Origin: Ferruginibacter sp. | Lineage (GTDB): Bacteria; Bacteroidota; Bacteroidia; Chitinophagales; Chitinophagaceae | Assembly (NCBI GenBank): GCA_016786725.1 | Contig: JAEUVU010000022.1 | Coordinates: 1 to 64,000, forward strand | DNA length: 64,000 nt | Reading direction: 5' to 3' | In this document: in pieces, positions 34,431 through 43,575 of the stretch | Layout: each line of letters begins with the position of its first letter | How positions within the stretch are numbered: position 1 is the stretch's first letter | Notes under the pieces: generated by a model | Databases searched by the model: none | Told to the model about the DNA's origin: nothing | What the model saw: the letters and a program-made list of their open reading frames with translations, nothing else | Made by a program: the position numbers and the translations under genes

Positions 34431-34835
34431 TCAGTATGAAGGCAAGATTCCTGCGTTTGGTTTTCCCTCCAGGTAATTATTGTATTGCAGGCTTCCCAGC
34501 CTGAGTCTTAATGGAATTTTTGTTGCTTTTTCAAACTGCAATTCTTTTTTACAAAAAAAACCAAAATTGCGGGTATAGAAGTCGGCCTGGAAGGAAAAAC
34601 AGGAACCTGGGCTTATCGGAATGCCTGAATTTTTAACAGTTTTTACTGAAACGAAATTTCTTACCCCTGCATGACGAAATGTATTGAAAGTATTGATTTT
34701 ACTGGCATTTGAGAAGCCTGGTTGTTCGTAAAAAAGGTCTTTATTAAACAGGGTTTGGGCATTAATATCCTGACTTGTAGCCGTACTTGCCACAAAAATC
34801 ATGCAAAAAAATAAATATTTAGCAATTTTATGCAT
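34431..34835 (-). CDS. Small secreted protein of unknown function
   Basis: This 134-residue protein has a signal peptide (MHKIAKYLFFCMIFVASTATSQ). The mature part is polar, rich in Phe and Asn, and contains two Cys (SPGSCFSF and FFCKKEL) that could form a disulfide. The C-terminal half has beta-like segments (IPLRLRLGSLQYNNYLEG), which may be a small outer-membrane or secreted fold. It is divergent to the rpoN gene and ends at a shared terminator. No family is recognised. Confidence 0.65.
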   Translation of the reverse strand: MHKIAKYLFFCMIFVASTATSQDINAQTLFNKDLFYEQPGFSNASKINTFNTFRHAGVRNFVSVKTVKNSGIPISPGSCFSFQADFYTRNFGFFCKKELQFEKATKIPLRLRLGSLQYNNYLEGKPNAGILPSY

Positions 34836-34927
34836 TTTGCTTGGCTTATCTCTGTAAATTTACGTTGTTATTTCAGCATTGGATTATTCAATTTTCACAA
34901 GTTTTTACCCTAACCGTATTTTACCAA

Positions 34928-36415
34928 ATGGCTTTAAGTCAGGGACTATATCAAAAGCAGTTACAGAAATTATCCCCACAGCAAATTCAGTTGATGAAAT
35001 TGCTGCAGGTACCTACTGCCCAACTGGAAGAAAGGATAAAAGAAGAGATCGAAGAAAACCCCGCATTGGAAGAAGCAGAAGATGGCCATGAAACAGAATA
35101 TGACGAACCGCAGGATGAGTTTTCTGATTCAGAGGACGAGGATACAGAAATGGACGGCAGCGTGGATGAGTATGATAATATTGACATCAGCGAATATGTA
35201 AGCGATGGCGACGATGAAGTAGGCGACTATAAGCTGAAAGACACCAATTACCCTGAGCTTGATGAAGGAAAAGAAATTCCGATAAAAGTTGAACGAGGCT
35301 TTAATGAAATGATGCTGGAACAACTGGGTATGCTCACACTCAATGAACATCAAAACAAAGTAGCCCTCCAGATCATTGGTAACCTGGATGACGATGGCTA
35401 TTTAAGAAGAGAATTTTCAGCTATCGTAGATGACCTTGCATTCAGACAAAACATCTCAACAACAGAAGAAGAAATTGCAGAACTGGTTTTGCAGATACAG
35501 CAATTTGACCCGCCAGGCATTGGAGCCCGTAACCTGCAGGAGTGCCTGTTGCTGCAGCTTGAAAGAAAATTACACGAAGGCAAGCATGTTGAAATGGCAA
35601 TCAAAGTGCTTGAGAAATACTTTGACGAATTTACAAAAAAACATTACGAAAAGATACAGCGGGGATTTGATTTGGATGATGACCAGTTAAGGGAAGTAAT
35701 AAACCAGATCATTAAATTAAACCCAAAACCTGCCGGATCGGTTGGCGAAGGCAGCCGCAGCGAAAGTTATGTGGTGCCTGATTTCTTTATTTACAATAAT
35801 GCAGGCAAGCTTGAGTTAACGTTGAACAACAAAAATGCCCCCGACCTCCGCATAAGTGAAGGTTACAGGGAGATGCTGAAAGAATATGACCGTGGCAGCA
35901 AAAAAGACAAGCGGCAAAAAGAAGCCGTCATCTTCATCAAACAAAAAATTGATGCTGCCAAATGGTTCATTGATGCTATTAAGCAAAGACACAATACTTT
36001 ACTGAACACCATGGAAGCCATCATGAATTATCAGCGGGCCTTTTTTATCTCCGGCGATGAAACCGACCTGCGGCCAATGATACTAAAGCATATTGCAGAA
36101 GAAACCAATCTTGATATTTCTACGGTAAGCCGTGTTGCCAACAGCAAATTTGTGCAAACAGAATTCGGCACTTACCGCCTTAAATTTTTCTTTAGTGAAA
36201 GTTTACAGACAGACAGTGGTGAAGAAGTAAGTACAAGGGAAGTTAAAAAGATACTGAGCGATATTATTGAAGGAGAAGATAAAAAGCATCCTTACAGTGA
36301 TGAAAAACTTACGGAGATGCTGCAGGAAAAAGGGTATAATATTGCAAGAAGAACGGTTGCCAAATACAGGGAGCAACTGAATATATCTGTAGCCCGGTTA
36401 AGAAAAGAATTATGA
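34928..36415 (+). CDS. rpoN: RNA polymerase sigma-54 factor
   Basis: I start at the ATG at 34928, because the protein then begins with the sigma-54 region I pattern (LSQGLYQKQLQKLSPQQIQLMKLLQ). An acidic region II follows (about 60-120, many Asp/Glu), then the core-binding domain and the DNA-binding domain. The RpoN box ARRTVAKYRE lies close to the C-terminus. Sigma-54 needs AAA+ activators and serves nitrogen or surface-related genes; no activator gene is in the window. The PAP2-like gene starts 4 nt before its stop. Confidence 0.95.
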   Translation: MALSQGLYQKQLQKLSPQQIQLMKLLQVPTAQLEERIKEEIEENPALEEAEDGHETEYDEPQDEFSDSEDEDTEMDGSVDEYDNIDISEYVSDGDDEVGDYKLKDTNYPELDEGKEIPIKVERGFNEMMLEQLGMLTLNEHQNKVALQIIGNLDDDGYLRREFSAIVDDLAFRQNISTTEEEIAELVLQIQQFDPPGIGARNLQECLLLQLERKLHEGKHVEMAIKVLEKYFDEFTKKHYEKIQRGFDLDDDQLREVINQIIKLNPKPAGSVGEGSRSESYVVPDFFIYNNAGKLELTLNNKNAPDLRISEGYREMLKEYDRGSKKDKRQKEAVIFIKQKIDAAKWFIDAIKQRHNTLLNTMEAIMNYQRAFFISGDETDLRPMILKHIAEETNLDISTVSRVANSKFVQTEFGTYRLKFFFSESLQTDSGEEVSTREVKKILSDIIEGEDKKHPYSDEKLTEMLQEKGYNIARRTVAKYREQLNISVARLRKEL

Positions 36416-37104
36416 GTAAGCAGTTAACAGTTGGCAATGGGCAGTTGGCAAATGAGCTGGTTTCCGGTTATAAGTTTCATTTCATTACAAGATTCTTTGC
36501 CCGGTTTTTCTCGGTTATATTTCACCCGTTGTTTATTCCTTTTTATTTTATTGCGTTTTTGATCAATTACCACCCATCTTACTTTTCGGGTTTTAGTTTC
36601 TACACAAAATTTGCAGTGCTGAGGATAACATTTTTGAACACCATTTTTTTTCCTGCGTTTGCTTTATTAGTAATGAAGGGCCTTGGTTTTGTAAAATCAT
36701 TTATGCTGTACAGCCGTGAAGACAGGATCGGCCCATACCTGGCCAATATGATCTTTTATTTCTGGACGGCGAGGGTTTTCTTCAACTTTCAACCGGAGTT
36801 AACACCTGTTCTTGCCAGTTTTATGACTGGTGTTTTTCTTACAACAGCCCTTGCATTAATGGCAAACATCTTTTATAAAATAAGCATGCATGCCATCGGT
36901 TGCGGCGGTTTGCTGGGCATCTTCCTCATTATCATGAACACCAACAGCATGTTGATGACCTGGCCCCTGTCCATTGCATTACTTATCACAGGCCTTGTTT
37001 GCACTTCCCGTTTAATAGTAAGCGATCATACACAAAAAGAAATTTACCTGGGTCTTTTGGTTGGCCTTGTTTGCCAGTTTGGTGCTGCCATTGCTATACT
37101 GTAA
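36412..37104 (+). CDS. PAP2-like membrane protein
   Basis: This 230-residue polytopic membrane protein has about six hydrophobic helices. The segment KISMHAIGCGG and the later SRLIVSDHTQKEIYLGLLVG resemble the catalytic motifs of PAP2 phosphatases (K/R, S-x-H and H). The assignment is tentative because the usual first motif is weak. It probably acts on a lipid phosphate in the membrane. The start overlaps the stop of rpoN by 4 nt. The first codons (QLTVGNGQLANE) are encoded by a repeat with 14-nt period (36428-36451), so the true N-terminus may be later. Confidence 0.65.
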   Translation: MSKQLTVGNGQLANELVSGYKFHFITRFFARFFSVIFHPLFIPFYFIAFLINYHPSYFSGFSFYTKFAVLRITFLNTIFFPAFALLVMKGLGFVKSFMLYSREDRIGPYLANMIFYFWTARVFFNFQPELTPVLASFMTGVFLTTALALMANIFYKISMHAIGCGGLLGIFLIIMNTNSMLMTWPLSIALLITGLVCTSRLIVSDHTQKEIYLGLLVGLVCQFGAAIAIL

Positions 37105-37110
37105 AATAAA

Positions 37111-37142
37111 AAGACCCTGCTTTAGCTGCAGAGTCTTCTTTC
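37111..37142 (+). terminator. Terminator of the rpoN operon
   Basis: AAGACCCTGC and GCAGAGTCTT pair over 10 bp with one mismatch around a 7-nt loop, followed by CTTTCC. It lies a few bases after the stop of the PAP2-like gene. Confidence 0.75.
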
Positions 37143-37515
37143 CTGTCGTGCCTAACAATAAAAACTTTAAAACTGTAGATGAAATATAGTTTTCAATGCA
37201 AGTATTTTAAAAACCAGCACGGCTTTAGTACTGATCTCAATTTCTTCCGGGTACGATACTTAGTTTGTCAGTCTTGTTTACTATTAAACATCGTTTCTCC
37301 TAAATCGCATTTTATTAATGATTTATTGTGTTTAAAAACAAAATGATAAAAATATTTTTTTTCAGCTCTTTAAACGGGTAAAATTCCTAAGCAACTTTAC
37401 TTTTTCGGTAAAAAGATCATTCGTAAATATGCTTGCGGATTAACATCTGGATTGCAATTTGAATTCAGCCGCTACTCTCATAAATCTTTATCTTTGTATA
37501 TCAATGTTCGATAAA
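37143..37515. other. AT-rich intergenic region before the pigment locus
   Basis: About 370 bases without a supported gene. The only features seen are the rpoN terminator just before it and a TATCTTTG element at 37489-37496 near the right end. Nothing else (tRNA, riboswitch or repeat) was recognised. Confidence 0.6.
37489..37496 (+). promoter_or_regulatory. -7 element for the plus arm of the pigment cluster
   Basis: TATCTTTG matches TAnnTTTG. A TTTG occurs 27 nt upstream (37458-37461), further than the usual 19-21 nt, so the promoter is only partly supported. It would start transcription near 37504. Confidence 0.4.
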
Positions 37516-37998
37516 ATGAATATCAGGATAATCTTTAATTTACTGTTGCTGGTTTTGAGTTTCAGCGTAAATGCAGGTACATCAAAAACAAATTTTGATA
37601 AAGAGGCTTTCTATAATGCGATGGCCGCAAGCGATATCAACTCAATCAATAACCAGTTAAATATTATCAAGGCCGCTTCAATAAATGAAAAAGAAGCATA
37701 TGAGGGTGCTTTATTAATGAAAAAAGCAGGCCTGGTTACCAAAGCCCAGGAAAAATTAAGCCTCTTTAAACAAGGCCGCTCAAAGCTGGAGGCGGCGATA
37801 AAAAAGGATAAGGATAATGCTGAGTTTAGTTTTTTGCGCCTCATCATACAGGAGCATGCTCCTAAAGTGGTTGAATACCGCAATAATATTAATGCCGATG
37901 TATTGGCAATCCGCTCCAATTTTAAAACACTGCATCCTGTGGTTCAGCAGGCCATTAATGATTACACCAAAAAATCGAAGGTTTTAAAGCCGCTTTAG
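37516..37998 (+). CDS. Secreted protein of unknown function, first gene of plus arm
   Basis: I start at the ATG at 37516, which gives a signal peptide (MNIRIIFNLLLLVLSFSVNAG); a start at 37504 is possible. The mature part is helical, about 135 residues, with KEAFYNAMAASDINSINNQLNIIKAASINEKEAYEGALLMKKAGL, and ends with a basic tail. No enzyme motif is seen. It lies 15 nt before the DarA-like gene, so it belongs to the pigment locus, perhaps as a periplasmic accessory protein. The role is inferred only. Confidence 0.65.
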   Translation: MNIRIIFNLLLLVLSFSVNAGTSKTNFDKEAFYNAMAASDINSINNQLNIIKAASINEKEAYEGALLMKKAGLVTKAQEKLSLFKQGRSKLEAAIKKDKDNAEFSFLRLIIQEHAPKVVEYRNNINADVLAIRSNFKTLHPVVQQAINDYTKKSKVLKPL

Positions 37999-38013
37999 CC
38001 TTAATTTGCAGTA

Positions 38014-38913
38014 ATGAGTAAAAAGATCCTGGTAATTTATTACACCCAATCAGGCCAGCTTGAAGATATTCTCAACAATTTTACGGCTCCTTTAGTTGAT
38101 GCCGGCAATACGGTTGAAAAAGTGCGGGTGCATGTGGCAAAAGACTATCCTTTTCCCTGGAATGGCAAAGCGTTTTTTTCGGTGATGCCAGATTGTGTAC
38201 AGAGTGTGCCAACAGAACTGAAACCTTTTGAACTTAAAGAAAGCAAATACGATCTTATCATTCTTGGTTACCAGGCATGGTTCCTTTCACCCAGCATCCC
38301 GGTTAATTCAATTTTACAGGCACCGGTTGTTCGGTCTGTTTTAAAAGATACACCTGTTATTACCATTACCGGCGCCAGGAACATGTGGATCAGTGCCATG
38401 CAACGCATTAAAAAAATATTGAAAGAGGCTGGTGCAAAACTGGTGGGCAGTATTGCCTTGTTCGACAAGCACCACAACTTCATCAGTTTTATTACCATTT
38501 TTTACTGGATGTTCAAAGGCAAGAAAGGCAGATGGCTGAATATTTTCCCGATGCCCGGAGTTTCGGAAGCTGACATTAATAAAACTGCTGACTATGGCAG
38601 AACAGTTCAGCAATATATAAACGGTACAGGCTTTGATGGCTTGCAGGATGAGTTCATCAGGCAAAAAGCCATTGAAGTAAAGTATAATTTAATGTTCATC
38701 GAAAACAAGGCCAGTAAGATATTTGCTGTTTGGGCCAGGATCATTTCAAAAAAGAAAAAAAAAGATGCCTGGCTTGCTGCATTCAAATATTATCTTTTAA
38801 TTGCACTGTTTATAGCGGCACCAATTATACTAACTGTAGATTTTATTTTCTTCAAGCCTTTTTTGGGCGCACGTATTAAAAGACAAAAAGAACTTTATTC
38901 AGGCGTAAATTAA
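38014..38913 (+). CDS. darA: DarA-like dialkylresorcinol biosynthesis protein (flavodoxin-like)
   Basis: This 299-residue protein has an N-terminal flavodoxin-like fold (KKILVIYYTQSGQLEDILNN, then YDLIILGYQAWFLSPSIP and PVITITGARNMW). Its C-terminal region carries a hydrophobic helix (YYLLIALFIAAPIILTVDFIFF, about 258-280). This is the architecture of DarA-type proteins, which act with DarB to turn a cyclohexanedione into an aromatic dialkylresorcinol (established for dar loci). The DarB-like gene follows 12 nt downstream. FMN binding is likely from the fold. The symbol is assigned from context and pattern, not from a search. Confidence 0.8.
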   Translation: MSKKILVIYYTQSGQLEDILNNFTAPLVDAGNTVEKVRVHVAKDYPFPWNGKAFFSVMPDCVQSVPTELKPFELKESKYDLIILGYQAWFLSPSIPVNSILQAPVVRSVLKDTPVITITGARNMWISAMQRIKKILKEAGAKLVGSIALFDKHHNFISFITIFYWMFKGKKGRWLNIFPMPGVSEADINKTADYGRTVQQYINGTGFDGLQDEFIRQKAIEVKYNLMFIENKASKIFAVWARIISKKKKKDAWLAAFKYYLLIALFIAAPIILTVDFIFFKPFLGARIKRQKELYSGVN

Positions 38914-38925
38914 TTTATTCAAGAG

Positions 38926-40074
38926 ATGTCATTACAAGAGGTTTTCATTACAAACACTTCAGCGTTCTTTCCAAACGACCCTGTCAGCAATGATGAGATG
39001 GAAGATTACCTTGGTATTATCAACAATGCACCTTCGAGAAGCAAAGCAATTGTGCTGCGTAATAACGGAATTAAAAACCGGTTTTATGCACTTGACAAAG
39101 AAGGCAAGCCAACGCATACCAATGCAGAGATGACAGCGGAAGCGGTAAGGGAATTATTTAAAGATGATCCGGAAGGAATAAAAAAGATACAGTTGCTAAG
39201 CACTGGTACTTCTACTCCTGATCAGTTGATGCCATCGCATGGTGCAATGGTTCATGGATATTTGCCAGAAACAAAACCCTTTGAAGTTGTTTCTCCGTCG
39301 GGCGTTTGCTGCGCCGGGATGCATGCGTTTAAATATGCTTACCTGGCAACAAAGGCTGGTGAAGTTACGGATGCGGTTGCAACCGGTTCTGAACGTTTTT
39401 CTGTTGCGTTACTTTCAAACAATTTTGAAGACGAAGCAAAACGATTGGCTGCTTTGGTTGAAGATCCATACATCGGTTTTGAAAAAGAATTTTTGCGCTG
39501 GATGTTATCTGATGGTGCTGCGGCATTTCATCTTTCTAATAAAAAGAACGAGAATGGCCTAAGCTTAAAGGTTGAATGGATAGAAGGTTTTTCTTACGCC
39601 AACGAACTGGAGCCCTGCATGTACCAGGGTACCGAAAAGTTAAAAGGTGGCACCATGAAAAGTTACTATGATTATACACCGCAGGAGATATCAGATCAAT
39701 CTATCATGAGCATTAAGCAGGATGTAAAATTGTTAAGTAAGAATATTGTGTTGTATGGTGGTTATGGTGTAAGTGCATCGCTGGCAAAGCATGGTGTTAA
39801 ATCGAGTGAGATAGATTACTTTTTGCCACACATGAGCAGCAACTTTTTTAAAGATAAAATTTACCAGCAACTGTTGGCAAACGAAACCGGCATCATGTAC
39901 GATAAATGGTTTGTAAATCTTGATCGTGTTGGTAACGTAGGTGCGGCATCGGTTTATTTTATGGTGAACGAATTGTTCCATAGCGGTAAACTTAAGGTTG
40001 GCGATAAAATTTATCTGCTGGTTCCGGAAAGTTCACGTTTCTCATATATGTACAGTTTACTTACAGTTGTTTAA
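38926..40074 (+). CDS. darB: DarB-like ketosynthase (KAS III fold)
   Basis: This 382-residue protein is of the thiolase fold, FabH-like. The catalytic triad is visible: Cys about 129 (VSPSGVCCAGMHAFKYA), His about 302 (FLPHMSS) and Asn about 337 (GNVGAAS). DarB-type enzymes condense two fatty beta-keto acyl units head to head to form a 1,3-cyclohexanedione, the precursor of dialkylresorcinols in flexirubin pigments. The flanking DarA-like gene supports this over a housekeeping FabH. Cytoplasmic. Confidence 0.85.
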   Translation: MSLQEVFITNTSAFFPNDPVSNDEMEDYLGIINNAPSRSKAIVLRNNGIKNRFYALDKEGKPTHTNAEMTAEAVRELFKDDPEGIKKIQLLSTGTSTPDQLMPSHGAMVHGYLPETKPFEVVSPSGVCCAGMHAFKYAYLATKAGEVTDAVATGSERFSVALLSNNFEDEAKRLAALVEDPYIGFEKEFLRWMLSDGAAAFHLSNKKNENGLSLKVEWIEGFSYANELEPCMYQGTEKLKGGTMKSYYDYTPQEISDQSIMSIKQDVKLLSKNIVLYGGYGVSASLAKHGVKSSEIDYFLPHMSSNFFKDKIYQQLLANETGIMYDKWFVNLDRVGNVGAASVYFMVNELFHSGKLKVGDKIYLLVPESSRFSYMYSLLTVV

Positions 40075-40126
40075 TCGTTAATTACAACACATTGTAGTAA
40101 TTTCATCTTTACATCTCAGCTTCATT

Positions 40127-40534
40127 ATGAAAAAAGAAGAAATTCCACAGGACAACGGGGCTCTCAACAAACTCACCAAAGAAGTGGTGTATGCGGTTGA
40201 TGGCTCTGGCAAATATTCAACCGAATTAAGCACCGGCTGGGAAGTAAAAACAGAAGCACTCGACCTTGCATGGGGAGATATTGAGAAACGCATTGAAGCT
40301 GCAAGGCAAAAAGTATTGAACAACGAAGCAAGTCCTATTTTATATTTTTTAGAACTGCGGTTGATGGACCTGGGCATTCTTGCATCCTACACCGGCTTCT
40401 GGAAATGGACCATCAAAAAACATTTAAAGCCCGCAGCCTTTAAAAATTTGCCCGAACAAAAATTACAGAAATACGCCGATGCATTTAATGTAAGTGTGGA
40501 GGAGCTCAAAACAATGAAAGTGCATGACAACTGA
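40127..40534 (+). CDS. Conserved small protein in pigment locus, unknown
   Basis: This 135-residue cytoplasmic protein has an N-terminal polar half containing TKEVVYAVDGSGKYSTELSTGWEVKTEAL, a central helix (IEKRIEAARQKVLNNEASPILYFLELRLMDLGILASYTGFWKWTIKKHL) and a C-terminal helical part that looks like a small helix-turn-helix (KLQKYADAFNVSVEELKTM). It overlaps the BtrH-like gene by 11 nt, which indicates a coupled operon. The function is unknown; a regulator or adaptor is possible because of the C-terminal helices. Confidence 0.7.
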   Translation: MKKEEIPQDNGALNKLTKEVVYAVDGSGKYSTELSTGWEVKTEALDLAWGDIEKRIEAARQKVLNNEASPILYFLELRLMDLGILASYTGFWKWTIKKHLKPAAFKNLPEQKLQKYADAFNVSVEELKTMKVHDN

Positions 40535-41540
40535 TTTTAAACATTTACAGGCGGCGCATTGTGAGAATGGTGTTACAACAAATTTGCTAAGAAGTGCCGG
40601 TGCAGAGAAGCTGACAGAGCCGCTTGCCTTTGGCATCGGTTCAGGATTGTTTTATGTACAGCTTCCTTTTTTGGTCATCAATAACGGACCAGCCATTGCT
40701 TTCAGAACCATGCCAGGCCTCATCTTTAAAAGAACCTGCAATGCACTGGATATTCCGGTCTTCCGTAAAAAATTTTCATCGCAGGAAGCCGGAAAAAGAT
40801 ATTTAGATGAATGTTTGGCCAAAGGTCAGCCGGTTGGTGCACAGGTAGGCGTTTATTATCTTACTTATTTTCCCAAGGAATACCGTTTCCATTTCAACGC
40901 TCACAACATGATCATTTTTGGTAAAGAAGATGATCGTTATTTGATAAGCGACCCCGTGATGGAAACACCCACTTCTTTAACTGATTACGAATTGCAAAGG
41001 GTACGTTTTGCAAAAGGCCCTTTCGCCCCACGTGGACAGATCTATTATCCCAAAGAAAAAAGAATTGTTACGGATGAGCAAATGGCAAAGGCTATTGTGA
41101 AAGGCATCAAAAGAAATGTGAACCACATGATACGCATACCGGGCAGCATTGCCGGCGTAAAAGGCATTGCAGGTACCGGTAAAAAAATAAAAAAATGGAA
41201 AAGCAAACTCGGCGATGAAAAAGCCGGTTTGTATTTAGCACAATTAGTGCGTATGCAGGAAGAGATTGGTACCGGAGGTGGTGGCTTCCGTTATATCTAC
41301 GGCGCTTTTTTACAGGAAGCACATGCGTACGTTCCAAAAGATGAGTTGATAGACATTTCAAAAATATTTACCGAAGCCGGTGATAAATGGCGCATTGCTG
41401 CTGTACAGGCTGCAGGTATTTACAAAGGCCGCATCGGCAGCCAGGCCGATTATGATGTGATGGGAGATTACCTCATCGAAATTTCGGAGATAGAAACAAA
41501 AGCATTTAAGGCATTGAGCAAAATAAAATGGAACTCATGA
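40524..41540 (+). CDS. BtrH-like N-terminal domain protein (candidate acyltransferase)
   Basis: This 338-residue protein has a cysteine-peptidase-like fold. His12-Cys13 (AAHCENG) is followed by His127 (FNAHNMIIFG) and Asp143 (YLISDPV), a Cys-His-Asp set like that of BtrH, which moves an acyl group from an ACP to an acceptor amine. Here, beside ACPs and DarA/B, it is a good candidate to join the aryl polyene acyl-ACP to the resorcinol hydroxyl, the ester bond of flexirubins. This role is an inference. The C-terminal part (about 185-338) is helical and polar. It overlaps the small protein gene before it and the ABC ATPase gene after it. Confidence 0.75.
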   Translation: MTTDFKHLQAAHCENGVTTNLLRSAGAEKLTEPLAFGIGSGLFYVQLPFLVINNGPAIAFRTMPGLIFKRTCNALDIPVFRKKFSSQEAGKRYLDECLAKGQPVGAQVGVYYLTYFPKEYRFHFNAHNMIIFGKEDDRYLISDPVMETPTSLTDYELQRVRFAKGPFAPRGQIYYPKEKRIVTDEQMAKAIVKGIKRNVNHMIRIPGSIAGVKGIAGTGKKIKKWKSKLGDEKAGLYLAQLVRMQEEIGTGGGGFRYIYGAFLQEAHAYVPKDELIDISKIFTEAGDKWRIAAVQAAGIYKGRIGSQADYDVMGDYLIEISEIETKAFKALSKIKWNS

Positions 41541-42283
41541 GCAATGCCGCTGTGCTTATAAAAGACCTTGGGTTTACCTATCCCCGCCAATCAACTTCCT
41601 GTTTTACCAATTTAAATTTAGAAGTAGCCGAAGGCGAACGCTTTGGTTTATTTGGCCCCAATGGCGCCGGCAAAACTACGCTCATGAATTGCATGACTGG
41701 TTTGCTTAAATACCAGCAAGGCAGCATCCAGTTGCTCGGTAATGAAATTGCCCATCAAAAAAAATCAGTGAACAAACTATTTGGTTTTGTACCGCAGGAT
41801 TTTTCTTTTTACCAGGAATTAAGTCCTGTTGAGAACCTGGCCTTCTTCGGCGCCTGGAGCGGTTTGCAAAAATCTGAAATAAAAAACAAGACCGAAGAGT
41901 TACTGGAAGTAATGAGCCTTACTGAGGTTAGAAATAAAAAAGTTGAAAAATTTTCCGGCGGTATGAAACGTCGTGTAAATCTCGCTATCGGCGTAATTCA
42001 CAATCCACGTATTTTATTTTTAGATGAACCTACTGTTGGTGTTGATGTACATACCCGCCATGCCATCATCACTTATCTTAAAAAAATAAATGAAGAAGGC
42101 ACAACGCTTATCTACACATCGCATCAATTAAGCGAAGCCGAAGATCTTTGCAATAAAGTTGCGCTGATTGATGACGGAAAAATAATTGCCCACGATACCT
42201 TGGAGCAACTGCTGATAGATCATCAAGAAGACGGACTGGAAGGTTTGTTCATTAATTTAACCGGTCATTCTTACCGAAACTAA
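41537..42283 (+). CDS. ABC exporter ATP-binding protein
   Basis: I start at the ATG at 41537, because it overlaps the stop of the BtrH-like gene in an ATGA junction; an ATG 9 nt earlier also exists. The product (248 residues) has Walker A GPNGAGKTT, signature FSGGMKRR, Walker B ILFLDEPTVGVD and the switch His in YTSHQLSEAEDL. This is the CcmA/drug-exporter class of ABC-2 systems. With the permease gene 1 nt downstream it forms an inner-membrane exporter, presumably for a pigment intermediate or lipid in this locus. Confidence 0.9.
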   Translation: MSNAAVLIKDLGFTYPRQSTSCFTNLNLEVAEGERFGLFGPNGAGKTTLMNCMTGLLKYQQGSIQLLGNEIAHQKKSVNKLFGFVPQDFSFYQELSPVENLAFFGAWSGLQKSEIKNKTEELLEVMSLTEVRNKKVEKFSGGMKRRVNLAIGVIHNPRILFLDEPTVGVDVHTRHAIITYLKKINEEGTTLIYTSHQLSEAEDLCNKVALIDDGKIIAHDTLEQLLIDHQEDGLEGLFINLTGHSYRN

Positions 42284-42284
42284 C

Positions 42285-43568
42285 ATGTTTAAACTCTGGA
42301 GCACCATATCAAAAGATTTCCGCATTCTCACCCGGGATAAACTGGGGCTGATCTTCATGTTTGTGATGCCTATCGTGCTGGCTGTTGTAATTACTGCCGT
42401 GCAAAACAGCACTTTTGAAATGCTGAACACCAACACGGTACCCATGCTCATCTGCAATCGTGATACCGGCGATGCCGGCAAACAAATGCAAACGGCTATC
42501 GAAAAAGTGGGCATGTTCAAGTTAACGCAGGTTACGCCAAACGTTACAGATAAAGAGATATCTGAAAGAATGCATGCAAAAGATGCAGTCATCGCCATCG
42601 TCATCCCTACAGACTTCACACAAAAGCTCCAATCAAAAGCGGATGCCACTGCGAAAAAAGCGTTGAAGGATTTTGGTATGTCAACAACGGATAGTTTGGT
42701 TACAGATACCAGCAGTGTGCAACCAATCACTTTGTTGTATCATCCTGTTTTACAGGAGTCGTTTCGCCATTCAATCAATGGGGCATTGCGTAGCTCACTG
42801 CAGGTCGTTCAAAACAAAGAAGTATTAAAGAGCCTTTATTTTGCTTTGAACGAAAAAACAATGCCCGATAGTTTTGAAAATGAAATCATCGGCAACCAGG
42901 TTGCTATTAATGAAGTTCCGGTTTCAAGAGATGGCAGCCGTAACATTCCCAATGCATCGCAACACAACGTACCGGCCTGGACGGTTTTTGCCATGTTCTT
43001 CATTGTAATTTCTTTAGGAGGAAGCGTTGTGAGGGAAAAACTCAATGGTAGTTTTGTAAGATTAAAAACGCTTCCAACAAATTATCTCATTGCCTTAATC
43101 TCCAAACAACTCACTTATCTTTTTATAACCTGCATACAGGCTCTGGTAGTTTTCTCCATGGGTATCTGGCTTTTTCCATCCATGGGTTTGCCCAAATTAA
43201 ATTTACCAGCCGATATTTTAGGCGTCGTAATCGTTACACTCATCTGCGGCTGGTGTGCCGTTAGCTACGCCATCATGATCGGTGTGCTTGCAAAAACACA
43301 GGAGCAATCCAATGGCATCGGCGCCGTGTCAATCGTATTAATGGCGGCCGTCGGCGGTTTACTCGTTCCCAGTTTTGCCATGCCCGAATCTTTCCAGTTC
43401 ATTATGAAGCTTTCGCCGCTGCACTGGTGTTTGGAAGCCTATTATGGTTTATTTTTGGAAGGCGGAAAACTAAAAGATGTTATCCTAAATATAATACCTT
43501 TACTGGGTATCAGTTTTGCAATACAACTGATCACTTTGTACAGTTTAAAAAGAAAAAACCTGATCTAA
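42285..43568 (+). CDS. ABC-2 type permease
   Basis: This 427-residue membrane protein has one TM helix near the N-terminus (about 22-44, LGLIFMFVMPIVLAVVITAV), then a large extracytoplasmic domain (about 50-230) and five to six TM helices in the C-terminal half, with FFIVISLGGSVVREK and VVIVTLICGWCAVSYAIMIGVLA. This is the ABC-2/NatB-like layout. It starts 1 nt after the stop of its ATPase. The large external loop may contact a carrier such as LolA-like proteins of the other arm, which is only a suggestion. Confidence 0.88.
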   Translation: MFKLWSTISKDFRILTRDKLGLIFMFVMPIVLAVVITAVQNSTFEMLNTNTVPMLICNRDTGDAGKQMQTAIEKVGMFKLTQVTPNVTDKEISERMHAKDAVIAIVIPTDFTQKLQSKADATAKKALKDFGMSTTDSLVTDTSSVQPITLLYHPVLQESFRHSINGALRSSLQVVQNKEVLKSLYFALNEKTMPDSFENEIIGNQVAINEVPVSRDGSRNIPNASQHNVPAWTVFAMFFIVISLGGSVVREKLNGSFVRLKTLPTNYLIALISKQLTYLFITCIQALVVFSMGIWLFPSMGLPKLNLPADILGVVIVTLICGWCAVSYAIMIGVLAKTQEQSNGIGAVSIVLMAAVGGLLVPSFAMPESFQFIMKLSPLHWCLEAYYGLFLEGGKLKDVILNIIPLLGISFAIQLITLYSLKRKNLI

Positions 43569-43575
43569 AATAATT

